Assembly: GCF_031846525.1 (NCBI RefSeq)
Contig: NZ_JAVRHM010000006.1
Coordinates: 62,001-126,000 of the forward strand
DNA: 64,000 bases
Direction: 5' to 3'
Source: Autumnicola patrickiae
GTDB taxonomy: Bacteria; Bacteroidota; Bacteroidia; Flavobacteriales; Flavobacteriaceae
Shown here: piece after piece, positions 19,457 to 27,093 of the stretch
How positions within the stretch are numbered: the first letter of the stretch is position 1
Layout of the letters: each line of letters opens with the position of its first letter
Position numbers and translations under genes: made by a program
The notes under the pieces: generated by a model
What the model saw: only the letters and a program-made list of their open reading frames with translations
Told to the model about the DNA's origin: nothing
The model's database searches: none

Positions 19457-20161
19457 ATGAAAAAATTACCTCCAAAAAAGACTTTTCTAAATCTTTTGAG
19501 TATCATTGCAACCCTACTCTTGTTGCACATAGGATCCTATTTGTACCTGGAAAATAATAATCTTGATCCCGAAAGCTTTTTCTTTAGGAAACTTAATTTT
19601 AATAATGAAAGAAATTTACCTACTCTATTTTCTGTAATACTGCATTTATCAGCATCATATTTGCTAGCCGCTATTGCGCTTAGTAAGCTGCAATTAAAGA
19701 ACAGAAAATGGTTTTGGGGTACATTGAGCCTGGTATTCCTATTTTTAGGACTGGATGAATTATTTACAATTCATGAAAGAATACCCACAAACACTTATAG
19801 CTTTGAAGAAGAAAGTATATTTTTCTATAACTGGGTTGTTACCTACATCATAGCTATAATTCTCCTCGCTGTTATCTTTGCAAGGCCGCTATTGTCCCTA
19901 CCAAAAAAGACCTTGTTTCAATTTATATTTGCCGGTGTTATATTTGTATCTGGTGCTGTCGTACTGGAAAGCATAGCCGCAAACATCGTATTTCAGAGAG
20001 AATTAACTCATGAAGAGGTGACATTAGATCCGGTTATTTTCACACTCGCTACATTTGAAGAACTTTTCGAGATGTTAGGAGTGGCTTTGTTTATATATGC
20101 CCTGCTGGATTTTATGAAAAAATATAGAATAGACCCAAAGCCAGTTGAAAAATTGCAATAG
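19457..20161 (+). CDS. Uncharacterised multi-pass membrane protein with acidic/His motifs
   Basis: A 234-residue protein with about six membrane helices (roughly residues 9-30, 55-76, 86-100, 125-142, 154-180, 196-219). Helix ends carry a striking set of ionisable residues: D100-E101 and H106-E107 (LDELFTIHER), E171 inside a helix (VVLESIAAN), and E201-E202 and E205 (FEELFEMLG). Such D/E/H groups could bind a metal or carry protons, but I do not recognise the family and assign no function. The gene stands alone in a repeat-rich region. Confidence 0.75.
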   Translation: MKKLPPKKTFLNLLSIIATLLLLHIGSYLYLENNNLDPESFFFRKLNFNNERNLPTLFSVILHLSASYLLAAIALSKLQLKNRKWFWGTLSLVFLFLGLDELFTIHERIPTNTYSFEEESIFFYNWVVTYIIAIILLAVIFARPLLSLPKKTLFQFIFAGVIFVSGAVVLESIAANIVFQRELTHEEVTLDPVIFTLATFEELFEMLGVALFIYALLDFMKKYRIDPKPVEKLQ

Positions 20162-20224
20162 CAGCCGTATAAACTCCCCTCTCCTTCTTAAACCGAATTT
20201 GTTACGTAAGAGTAAATTGAATAC

Positions 20225-20260
20225 GGGTCGATAATTGCCATTTTTGAGGCAACGCTAAAA
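20225..20260 (+). repeat. Dispersed near-palindromic element, long form
   Basis: GGGTCGATAATTGCCATTTT continues as TGAGGCAACGCTAAAA, matching the copy at 18840 beyond the core. Confidence 0.65.
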
Positions 20261-20273
20261 TATGAAAAAAAGG

Positions 20274-20313
20274 CACCCTTCCTTTTAAAGAAGGGGGACC
20301 AAAGGTCGGGGTG
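20274..20313. repeat. GC-rich intergenic inverted repeat
   Basis: CCCTTC (20276-20281) pairs with GAAGGG (20290-20295) around an AT-rich loop, followed by ACC-AAA-GGT and GGGGTGATC. The composition differs from the surroundings. It may be an intergenic repeat of another family or a 3'-end hairpin of the M23 gene. Confidence 0.4.
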
Positions 20314-20333
20314 ATCAGCGGGTACTCAAAAAC

Positions 20334-21023
20334 CTAAATCTTAAGCAACAAATTGGGATCGGGACAGTTCCTTAGGTACAACTCAATTTCTTTTTTGGAG
20401 GCGACTCCCGGAAAATCACCAGAATTTCCCATCAAATCTTCCATGATCTGAAAATGTAAATGCGGAGCATAATCTCCGTTCTCCAAAGGTTCACCAAGCT
20501 CTGCTATTTTCTCAAATTGTGCTATTTCCTGTCCTGCCTCCAGTCCCAGAAGTGACTTTCTACTTAAATGACCATATAAAGTATAAAATCTTCTATTTTC
20601 CACTTCATGCTCCAGGATAATTGTAGGCCCATAATCCCCAAAATTGTCGTTATCACGAAAACTGTGGATTTTTCCGTCCAATGGAGCGAGTACGGCAGTT
20701 CCTTCTGCAGTCCAGATATCAAGGCCAATATGAATATTCCTGTTCAGGAATTCTTCAGTGTTCCTGTTAAACAGATTGCTCCTTTTATAGAGGTTTCGCA
20801 CTTCATTATAGCCTCCGTAAGCTGCTTTTTTATTGGCTTTTCCCAGGGAATTGTTCATAAAAACCGAAAAAGCTTCAGAAGAAAGCATTTCAAGCTTCAG
20901 TATTTCAGGATTATTTTCAGAAAGATCTATTGCAACATAATCTTCCTTTTCCAGGTCTTCAACTACTGGCGTAAATCCTGTGGTAAGACTGGTAATAAAT
21001 TCAGCAAAAGTTTCAGTTTTCAT
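20334..21023 (-). CDS. M23-family metallopeptidase (LytM-like)
   Basis: A 229-residue protein with a C-terminal peptidase M23 domain. The zinc ligands are visible as HIGLD (HxxxD) and HLHFQ (HxH), with TLYGHLSR between them. The ATG at 21023 is chosen over one at 21089 because the upstream leader is not conserved-looking. No signal peptide or lipobox is visible, so the protein may be cytosolic; close homologues occur fused to or near aminotransferases rather than in cell-wall operons. Cell-wall cleavage is therefore uncertain. A TATTTTTG box lies upstream. Confidence 0.85.
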   Translation of the reverse strand: MKTETFAEFITSLTTGFTPVVEDLEKEDYVAIDLSENNPEILKLEMLSSEAFSVFMNNSLGKANKKAAYGGYNEVRNLYKRSNLFNRNTEEFLNRNIHIGLDIWTAEGTAVLAPLDGKIHSFRDNDNFGDYGPTIILEHEVENRRFYTLYGHLSRKSLLGLEAGQEIAQFEKIAELGEPLENGDYAPHLHFQIMEDLMGNSGDFPGVASKKEIELYLRNCPDPNLLLKI

Positions 21024-21114
21024 CCGGCATTTTTTCAGCAAAAAAGATCGTGTAAAAATGCCCAATTTCGTCCTTTTGAAATTTTGCATTTTTAGACGAC
21101 CTTTTTCTATCGAC

Positions 21115-21122
21115 CAAAAATA
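21115..21122 (-). promoter_or_regulatory. -7 box of the M23 gene (TATTTTTG)
   Basis: CAAAAATA on the plus strand, 92 nt upstream of the chosen ATG and 26 nt upstream of the alternative ATG at 21089. Confidence 0.5.
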
Positions 21123-21133
21123 AGTTTAGATTT

Positions 21134-22528
21134 TTAATTTACCAAAACATCGCTGAAACTTGCCTTAATACTTACAGTTCCTGACCCATCCCTGCTACGG
21201 TTAAATCCATTAAGAATAACATTATCATAAGTTTCTGTAGTCTTAAGCTGCATCGACTTTGGGTAATTGATATCGCTCTGGGTCCCATCATAATTAAAGT
21301 TAAAAGCAGTATCGGGCAATGAAAGTTTAAGGTCGCTGTTCTCGAGTGTTATCCTAAGGTTTTTAAATCCGGGAGCTAATCTTACAATATTTAAATTTCC
21401 AAAAGATCCGGTGAGTATACCTGTTTCTGAGATTTCTCTTATAATCACATCGCTGGAATTAGAACTTAATTTTATACTTGTAGCTCTGTCTATAATACAA
21501 TCCTGTACATAATCTGTATTTAAAATACCATAATCCCATTGCCCGATCTTTACAGGAGAATAAGAAACATGTACATCGGTTTGCTTTCCTGTAAGAGTGC
21601 TCGCTATTAGTGATCCATGAGAAATACTTGCAACAAGGTTAGAGGTTGTGCCCGGGAGTTTAAGTTCTCCATGGCGCACATTTAGAACCAGGTTTGCGTT
21701 TTTGGGAATGCTTATCCTCATCCTTTTCTTCGCCTTAGCCCCATCACTGGATAAAACGATTACTTTACTGTCTTTATCTTCAAAACGGGCTTCCATTTCC
21801 TTACCAAATTGCTCACCCCATTTTTCCATTTCTTTACCAAAATTTTCTCCCCAGGCTTCCATATCTTCTCCAAACTTCTCTCCCCAAACTTCCATTTTAG
21901 CTTCAAAATCCTTCTCCCACTTCTCAGAATCCTTTTCAATTCTGGCAGCCCATGCTTCCATGTCTTTTTCAAAATCGTCGCCAAATTTCTCCTCTACTTC
22001 AGCTTCCCATTTCTTCATATATTCATCTGGGTTCTTCTCGTAAGCTTCAAAATCAAAATTCATGCTACCCATTTTTGACGTAAAATTCTCCGGAAGTGGA
22101 TTCGCTGCGATATTCTGAATCATAGGCATCAGGTTTTCCATTAGCGGCCCCAGCATTTCCTGCAGCCCACCCATAGATTCACTAAATTCGGACATATTCA
22201 TACTAATATCAGGCGTAACATTCCAGGATGCACCTCCCCCAGAAAAAATTTTTACATTATTTGAAGAACCTGAAACATCCAACTTCCAGCTTTTCATCAG
22301 CTGGTCTATTTCATTTTTATCTGAAGTTTCAGCATCAAGATAAGCCTCAACGCGGACTTCATTCTTATCCCATTTCTCCACAATAACATCGGTGTGCTTT
22401 GCATCCAGATTAACATTAACGTTTGCATTTGTTTTAAAACTTTGCACATGTTTCTTGGTTTGTGCCCCAACTCCTGCACTCATAAACCACAGCAGCAGCA
22501 GTATATAATTAAGCTTGTAGGTCTTCAT
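21134..22528 (-). CDS. Exported protein with 11-residue Trp repeats and DUF4097-like beta region
   Basis: A 464-residue exported protein with a signal peptide (cleavage likely after GVGAQ). An N-terminal beta segment (VNVNLDAKHTDVIVEKW) resembles the DUF4097 beta-helix. A Met/Glu-rich helical stretch follows, then an amphipathic region in which Trp recurs every 11 residues (W193, W204, W215, W226, W237; EKWGEQFGKEM units). The C-terminal half is again beta-helix-like (NLVLNVRHGELKLPGTTSNL). The gene overlaps the anti-sigma-like gene by 20 nt and closes the second ECF operon. A surface or envelope sensing role is inferred from context only. Confidence 0.75.
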   Translation of the reverse strand: MKTYKLNYILLLLWFMSAGVGAQTKKHVQSFKTNANVNVNLDAKHTDVIVEKWDKNEVRVEAYLDAETSDKNEIDQLMKSWKLDVSGSSNNVKIFSGGGASWNVTPDISMNMSEFSESMGGLQEMLGPLMENLMPMIQNIAANPLPENFTSKMGSMNFDFEAYEKNPDEYMKKWEAEVEEKFGDDFEKDMEAWAARIEKDSEKWEKDFEAKMEVWGEKFGEDMEAWGENFGKEMEKWGEQFGKEMEARFEDKDSKVIVLSSDGAKAKKRMRISIPKNANLVLNVRHGELKLPGTTSNLVASISHGSLIASTLTGKQTDVHVSYSPVKIGQWDYGILNTDYVQDCIIDRATSIKLSSNSSDVIIREISETGILTGSFGNLNIVRLAPGFKNLRITLENSDLKLSLPDTAFNFNYDGTQSDINYPKSMQLKTTETYDNVILNGFNRSRDGSGTVSIKASFSDVLVN

Positions 22529-23120
22529 AATTGTCGTTTTTTGATTCTTTAATTTCTTTAATCTTGTTCTTTAATTTAAACAGCAAATCCAGTCTTAGCT
22601 GAAGGTTTGCCACCATAGCTTCCACAGTCTGTTCATTTGGGCCACTTTCCTTAAGATCGGCATTTAGTCGCTTATATTCCTTATCCAATTCTGCCAGTTT
22701 GGCCATAAAAGCATCTATAAGTGCTTTATTATCATCTGTAATATTAAGGTTTGCCAGTTCCAGATTTAGGCTTGCCATATAATAATTCTCAATTTCCCTG
22801 TACTGAGGGGAAACATCGCTTAACTGAAATTGCCCTGCAGAATCCTGAAAATCTTCCTGTGGCGCCTCTTCTACTGGCGTCTCTACCATCCGGTTCTCTT
22901 CCATTGTAATACCCGGTCTAAAGAAAAACATTGCCACTCCAAATGCCACCACCAGTACAGCAGCTATTTTTAAATATATAAAGCTGTTTTTCTTCTTTTT
23001 TTGCGGTAATGCTGCATCCAGCTTCGCTTCAAAACGTTTCTGATGACCGCTTTTCAGTTGATGTGATTTGCGGCTTTCATCCTCATCTTTCCCGAACATG
23101 TCTCTAATATCCTGTGCCAT
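22509..23120 (-). CDS. Anti-sigma-factor-like membrane protein
   Basis: A 203-residue protein with a cytoplasmic N-terminus of about 45 residues (FGKDEDESRKSHQLKSGHQK), one membrane helix (about 47-67, FIYLKIAAVLVVAFGVAMFFF) and a helical periplasmic part with coiled-coil character (AELDKEYKRLNADL). It overlaps the sigma gene upstream by 17 nt and the DUF4097-like gene downstream by 20 nt, so the three are translationally coupled. No zinc-finger motif is present; the anti-sigma assignment rests on topology and position. Confidence 0.7.
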   Translation of the reverse strand: MAQDIRDMFGKDEDESRKSHQLKSGHQKRFEAKLDAALPQKKKKNSFIYLKIAAVLVVAFGVAMFFFRPGITMEENRMVETPVEEAPQEDFQDSAGQFQLSDVSPQYREIENYYMASLNLELANLNITDDNKALIDAFMAKLAELDKEYKRLNADLKESGPNEQTVEAMVANLQLRLDLLFKLKNKIKEIKESKNDNYEDLQA

Positions 23121-23649
23121 TTCTTCTAATTTTTAATTCTTCCTGTAATTTTTTCTTTCCTCTGTGAACCAGTGTTCGTGATGAAACCTGACTAATTTCC
23201 ATAATTTCTGAAATCTCTTCATGATCGTAGCCTTCTATAAGAAATAACATAAGAGGATATTTGTACTTTTTAGGCAGTCGCTCAATTTCAGCTTTTACTT
23301 CTTCGATGCCTATCCCATCCTGTACCTGCCAGTTATCATCCTCTTCTACCGTAGTCATCGTCCGTTCATTTATGGCCACTAATTCCAGTTTTTTCGCTTT
23401 CAGCTTATCCAGGCACTTATTAATTACGATCCGCTTTAACCAGGCGCCAAACGTAACTTCACCGTTAAATTGATGAAGTTTTGTAAAAGCTTTTATAAAG
23501 GCCTCTTGCATGGCATCTTCAGCTTCAAAAGAATCCTGTATAAACCTCGAGGCTATTAAGTACATGCCCTGGCTGTACTTATTGTAAAGCTTCAGTTGTG
23601 CCCTGCGATCATTCTGCTTGCAAGCCTCTATTAACTGATTTTGTAACAA
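23104..23649 (-). CDS. RNA polymerase sigma-70 factor, ECF subfamily
   Basis: A 181-residue ECF sigma factor. Region 2 is AEDAMQEAFIKAFTKL and VTFGAWLKRIVINKCLDKL; region 4 is LPKKYKYPLMLFLIEGYDHE with the helix-turn-helix EISEIMEISQVSSRTLVHRGKKKL. The start is TTG at 23649; the first internal Met is too far in. A GCAAC-N16-CGTC element 34 nt upstream suggests autoregulation, as in the operon at 2.0-2.6 kb. The two sigma factors are only distantly similar, so this is a shared architecture and not a recent duplication. Confidence 0.9.
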   Translation of the reverse strand: MLQNQLIEACKQNDRRAQLKLYNKYSQGMYLIASRFIQDSFEAEDAMQEAFIKAFTKLHQFNGEVTFGAWLKRIVINKCLDKLKAKKLELVAINERTMTTVEEDDNWQVQDGIGIEEVKAEIERLPKKYKYPLMLFLIEGYDHEEISEIMEISQVSSRTLVHRGKKKLQEELKIRRNGTGY

Positions 23650-23682
23650 ACTCTTTGATTTTGGTTGGTGTTCACTTTTAAA

Positions 23683-23707
23683 GACGATCCTAATTTAATC
23701 ATGTTGC
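23683..23707 (-). promoter_or_regulatory. Candidate ECF-type autoregulated promoter
   Basis: On the minus strand GCAAC (23707-23703) and CGTC (23686-23683) are 16 nt apart, 34 nt upstream of the sigma start. It parallels 2610-2636. Confidence 0.6.
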
Positions 23708-23837
23708 AAAACCTTTCGATTTTTTTCTGAAATAAAATTAAAGCCAGCAATTATAACTACTTCAAATGTTTCTGAAAAGAACTTCTTCTGCAGTCAATAT
23801 TTGCACATTTTTTGAACCTGTAGTACAAAAAGTATAT

Positions 23838-24416
23838 ATGAACCCCACTTTAAAAACAGCTTTAAAAATTATTGGTGGTCTTGTGGCTGTAGTTGTGGTA
23901 CTTTTATTTATTATGCGCTACAACACGAAGGCTCACAGTCCGGAAGATACAGTTCAGTTCGAAAGTGACGGACTAAAACTTGAAGTTTTATACAGCAGGC
24001 CTTACAAGAAGGACCGCGAAATTTTTGGCGCACTCGTTCCTTACGATGAAGTATGGCGTACAGGAGCTAATGAAGCTACTACTTTTGAAACTAATAAGGA
24101 TATTCTGGTAGATGGCTCTCTCTTAAAAGCAGGGAAATACACCTTATGGACCATCCCGGGAGAAAAATCATGGAAAGTAATTTTTAATTCACAAATGTAT
24201 CCCTGGGGAATTGATGTGGAGAAAAAAGCCTACCGCGATCCCGAATATGACACTCTCGTTATAGAAACAGCAGTAAATAAAATTGAAAATTATGTAGAGC
24301 AATTCACCATTTTCTTTGAAGAAATTAATGATTTGGTTTTTCTTTTCCTCAGTTGGGACGATACGAGCGTTTCATTACCTATTAAAGAAGCTGAAGGTTT
24401 AGAAATTCCTGAATAA
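23838..24416 (+). CDS. DUF2911 domain membrane-anchored protein
   Basis: A 192-residue protein with one N-terminal membrane helix (about residues 8-27, KIIGGLVAVVVVLLFIMRY) and a periplasmic DUF2911 domain. The conserved signature is VLYSRPYKKDREIFGALVPYDEVWRTGANEAT followed by GKYTLWTIPGEKSWKVIFN, shown here only as landmarks RPYKKDR and WRTGANEAT. The ATG at 23838 is chosen because the earlier one at 23766 adds a leader with no signal features. The family is common in Bacteroidota and of unknown function. The gene is divergent from the second sigma operon. Confidence 0.85.
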   Translation: MNPTLKTALKIIGGLVAVVVVLLFIMRYNTKAHSPEDTVQFESDGLKLEVLYSRPYKKDREIFGALVPYDEVWRTGANEATTFETNKDILVDGSLLKAGKYTLWTIPGEKSWKVIFNSQMYPWGIDVEKKAYRDPEYDTLVIETAVNKIENYVEQFTIFFEEINDLVFLFLSWDDTSVSLPIKEAEGLEIPE

Positions 24417-24425
24417 TCTCTTTCA

Positions 24426-24616
24426 AAAAAGAACCACTAATGCACGAATAAATTTAAGAAATTTGTGAATCGTAGTAGAAACTTCAGGTCTAAAATTGCC
24501 ATTTTTTGTGCATGACCTTAAAATTGCACACCCTCATCCTGCTCTTCTTCAAAAAGAGGCACTAATCACGAATCAATTTTATAAAATATTAGGATATTCG
24601 TGGCAGAAAAACGTTT
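24426..24616. repeat. Two diverged copies of a CACGAAT-containing intergenic sequence
   Basis: ACTAATGCACGAATAAATTT (from 24436) and ACTAATCACGAATCAATTTT (from 24559) are related, and each is followed by a GTGAAT or ATTCGTGG segment that can pair with CACGAAT. They lie downstream of the DUF2911 gene, with a palindromic element between them. Nothing else is seen in this gap. Confidence 0.45.
24486..24517 (+). repeat. Dispersed near-palindromic element
   Basis: AGGTCTAAAATTGCCATTTT, with an outer inverted repeat AGGTC (24486-24490) and GACCT (24514-24518) closing the element. Confidence 0.6.
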
Positions 24617-24642
24617 GAGACAAAAAATACCAAAGCTTTTAA

Positions 24643-24678
24643 AACAGCAAGGAGCGCCAAATGGCACTCCTTGTTGAA
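24643..24678 (-). terminator. Terminator of the Ohr gene
   Basis: CAAGGAGtGCC pairs with GGCgCTCCTTG on the minus strand around a four-base loop, followed by CTGTTTT. Confidence 0.75.
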
Positions 24679-24693
24679 AATACACTTTTAAAC

Positions 24694-25119
24694 CTATTCG
24701 TCCAGTAAAAGGTTTAGGGTTACATCTATATTATCCATCGTTGCTCTGGAATAAGGGCAAATTTCGTGCGCCTCATTTACCAGCTCTTCCCCTGTTTCTA
24801 CTTCCACTCCCGGGATGTAGCAGTCCAGAATAACGGAAAGTTCCAGGTCCTCTTCTTCGGTTTTGCCAAGTTCTACTGTTGCCGTAACACTGTAATCACC
24901 AAGGTCTAATTTATGTTTTTTTGCCACAACTTCTAACGTGCTTCCAAAACAAGCCGAATAACCGGCTGCAAATAATTGTTCAGGATTGGAATATTCACCA
25001 CCTTCTCCACCAAGCTCTTTCGGCATAGTTAATTTCATATCCAAAACTCCGTCTTCACTGGTAGTTTGACCGTTTCTACCTCCTGTTGTAGTAACTTCAG
25101 TTTTATATAATGTTTTCAT
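24694..25119 (-). CDS. ohr: Organic hydroperoxide resistance protein (Ohr/OsmC family)
   Basis: A 141-residue cytosolic thiol peroxidase of the OsmC/Ohr fold that reduces organic hydroperoxides. The two catalytic cysteines are in YSACFGSTLEV and EICPYSRAT, the Ohr arrangement, and the N-terminus MKTLYKTEVTTTGGRNGQ is typical of Ohr. The ATG at 25119 is preferred; the longer frame to 25176 adds an unrelated leader and overlaps the divergent promoter region of meaB. No OhrR-type MarR regulator is adjacent. Confidence 0.9.
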   Translation of the reverse strand: MKTLYKTEVTTTGGRNGQTTSEDGVLDMKLTMPKELGGEGGEYSNPEQLFAAGYSACFGSTLEVVAKKHKLDLGDYSVTATVELGKTEEEDLELSVILDCYIPGVEVETGEELVNEAHEICPYSRATMDNIDVTLNLLLDE

Positions 25120-25167
25120 TTCAATTCTGCTTTTATATTTATTTTCAGCTTCAATATACAAATAATA

Positions 25168-25196
25168 TTGCCACATAGAATGATTTCCTAACTTTG
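25168..25196 (+). promoter_or_regulatory. meaB promoter (TTG-N18-TAACTTTG)
   Basis: A -33 TTG (25168-25170) and a -7 TAACTTTG (25189-25196). The box lies 16 nt before the TTG start of meaB and rules out any start further upstream. Confidence 0.75.
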
Positions 25197-25212
25197 TGAG
25201 AAACCGAAATCC

Positions 25213-26289
25213 TTGAGCAAGAATTCAGAAAAATCAGCTTTAAATGAATCCGGAAGTTATCCGGGTTCCAATAATATCAACCCGAATTCAGCTGAACGGA
25301 TCAAGGCTTTCAGAAAAAATAAATCTTCAGAAAAAGAGCTGCTTCAGCAACTGCTGCAGGGAAATAAAACAGCACTTGGCAGGAGCATCACGCTGGTAGA
25401 AAGCAATCAGCAATCCCATCAGAAAAAAGCGGAATTTCTTGTGGAGGGCGCGCTTCCTCATGCTCATAAATCTATTCGTATTGGAATTACCGGCGTCCCG
25501 GGAGTGGGAAAAAGTACTTTTATTGAGAGCCTTGGAAGTTTTTTAATAAAGCAAGGCAAAAAAGTGGCTGTACTTGCCGTAGATCCTACCAGCACCGTTT
25601 CTAGGGGAAGCATTTTGGGCGATAAAACCCGAATGGAAAACCTGGTAACAGAAGAAAACGCTTTTATAAGACCTTCTCCCAGTGGCGATTCGCTAGGTGG
25701 CGTGGCCAGAAAAACGCGGGAAAGTATTGTTTTATGCGAAGCAGCCGGGTTTGATGTACTTCTTATAGAAACTGTGGGCGTAGGACAAAGCGAAACTACT
25801 GTTCACAGTATGACCGACTTTTTTTTACTGCTGAAACTGGCCGGGGCCGGGGACGAATTGCAGGGAATAAAACGCGGAATCATTGAAATGGCTGATGCTA
25901 TCGTGATCAACAAAGCCGATGGGGAAAATGAAAAAGCGGCACGGGAAGCGCGCCTGGAATTCAAAAGAGCCCTGCACCTTTATCCGCCAAAAGAAAGCAC
26001 CTGGGCCCCAAAAGTCCTTTTAAGCAGCGCCCTCTATAATACCGGCATCCATGAAGTCTGGGAAATGATAAGCGAATACCAGAATTTAGCTAAAGAGAAT
26101 GGATATTTTACTCATCACCGGCAGGAACAAAATAAATTCTGGCTGCTGCAAACGATCAATGAACATCTCAAGAGCAACTTTTACAACGATCCCGAAATAA
26201 AAACCACTCTTGAAGAGCAGCTGAAAGCCATTGAAGAAAACGAAACTACTGCATTTGCCGCTGCAAAAGTTCTGCTAAACCTGGGCTAG
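25213..26289 (+). CDS. meaB: Methylmalonyl-CoA mutase-associated GTPase MeaB
   Basis: A 358-residue G3E P-loop GTPase that loads adenosylcobalamin into, and protects, methylmalonyl-CoA mutase. Motifs: G1 GVPGVGKSTFIESLG, the base-interacting VLAVDPTSTVSRGSILGDKTRM, switch region ETVGVGQSE and the guanine-specificity NKAD. The start is TTG at 25213, fixed by the promoter 16 nt upstream. A free MeaB together with an IcmF that carries its own chaperone domain (55.8 kb) implies a separate methylmalonyl-CoA mutase elsewhere in the genome. It overlaps the convergent PAP2 gene by 15 nt. Confidence 0.95.
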   Translation: MSKNSEKSALNESGSYPGSNNINPNSAERIKAFRKNKSSEKELLQQLLQGNKTALGRSITLVESNQQSHQKKAEFLVEGALPHAHKSIRIGITGVPGVGKSTFIESLGSFLIKQGKKVAVLAVDPTSTVSRGSILGDKTRMENLVTEENAFIRPSPSGDSLGGVARKTRESIVLCEAAGFDVLLIETVGVGQSETTVHSMTDFFLLLKLAGAGDELQGIKRGIIEMADAIVINKADGENEKAAREARLEFKRALHLYPPKESTWAPKVLLSSALYNTGIHEVWEMISEYQNLAKENGYFTHHRQEQNKFWLLQTINEHLKSNFYNDPEIKTTLEEQLKAIEENETTAFAAAKVLLNLG

Positions 26290-26847
26290 GTTAAATTTTG
26301 AGAAAATGTACTGCAGTAACTTATAAAATAAATAACCTAGAATAGCACCTATTAATAATCCGGTAATTACATCTGCCGGATAATGTACTCCAAGGTAAAT
26401 TCGGCTATACGAACTAAGAAGCGGCCAGAGAAGGATCAAATAAATCCCCTTTGGATAAATTCTCCTGAAAAGAAGGATCAAAAACATGGCGACTCCCATG
26501 GAGTTGGAGGCATGTGCAGAGAAGTAGCCAAACTTGCCACATCTTACCGCCACAAATCGTGCCTGTTCCATTACACCTTCCTGCCTGCAGGGTCTTAACC
26601 TTTCAAATCCATCTTTAAATACATTTGCCAGTTGATCTGTAGCGGTAATTAATAACGTAATCACCACCATGCTGGCAAGTGTTCCTTTCCACCCAAAGTT
26701 TCTAAAAATAAGGTACAGAAGAACCGCATAGAGCGGAATCCCCACAAACTTGTCACTTATTGCACGCCAGAATCCGTCCCAGACAGGACTTCCGAGGTTA
26801 TTGAGAAATAAAAATAATTCGTGATCAAGTTCAATTAGTTCCTGCAT
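26275..26847 (-). CDS. PAP2-family membrane phosphatase
   Basis: A 190-residue membrane protein with about six helices and the three PAP2 phosphatase motifs: KDGFERLRP, FSAH (in place of PSGH) and SRIYLGVHYPADV with the catalytic His. Members dephosphorylate undecaprenyl pyrophosphate, phosphatidic acid or related lipids at the periplasmic face; this one most resembles the undecaprenyl-diphosphatase type. It follows a small acidic protein gene by 1 bp and the MATE gene, so the three minus-strand genes probably form one transcript. Confidence 0.9.
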   Translation of the reverse strand: MQELIELDHELFLFLNNLGSPVWDGFWRAISDKFVGIPLYAVLLYLIFRNFGWKGTLASMVVITLLITATDQLANVFKDGFERLRPCRQEGVMEQARFVAVRCGKFGYFSAHASNSMGVAMFLILLFRRIYPKGIYLILLWPLLSSYSRIYLGVHYPADVITGLLIGAILGYLFYKLLQYIFSKFNLAQV

Positions 26848-26848
26848 A

Positions 26849-27076
26849 TTATTCTTCGTATCGGCTTACTTCGCGGTCGTAAAATTTGCTAGCCTGGTCG
26901 ATTAAACCTTCAGCTTCAGTAGTAAGTTCTTCTTCATCAGTAGCATCAAAATCTTCCAGCCACTCTACCTCATCATCTTGAAGATTGATAATGAAACGAG
27001 GAAATTCAGTATGAATTACAAAAATAGCATCGGGATAATCTGTATTATCGCCTAAAAGAAATTTAGGAAAGTCCAT
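26849..27076 (-). CDS. Small acidic protein, conserved-looking, unknown function
   Basis: A 75-residue, strongly acidic soluble protein (FPRFIINLQDDEVEWLEDF, then a Glu-rich C-terminus). It is packed tightly between the PAP2 gene (1 bp) and the MATE gene (17 bp) on the same strand, and this supports it as a real gene. It is not recognised as a named family. Its two beta-rich segments followed by an acidic helix suggest a small folded domain. Confidence 0.75.
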   Translation of the reverse strand: MDFPKFLLGDNTDYPDAIFVIHTEFPRFIINLQDDEVEWLEDFDATDEEELTTEAEGLIDQASKFYDREVSRYEE

Positions 27077-27093
27077 GTTTTTTACTTTTCAAG

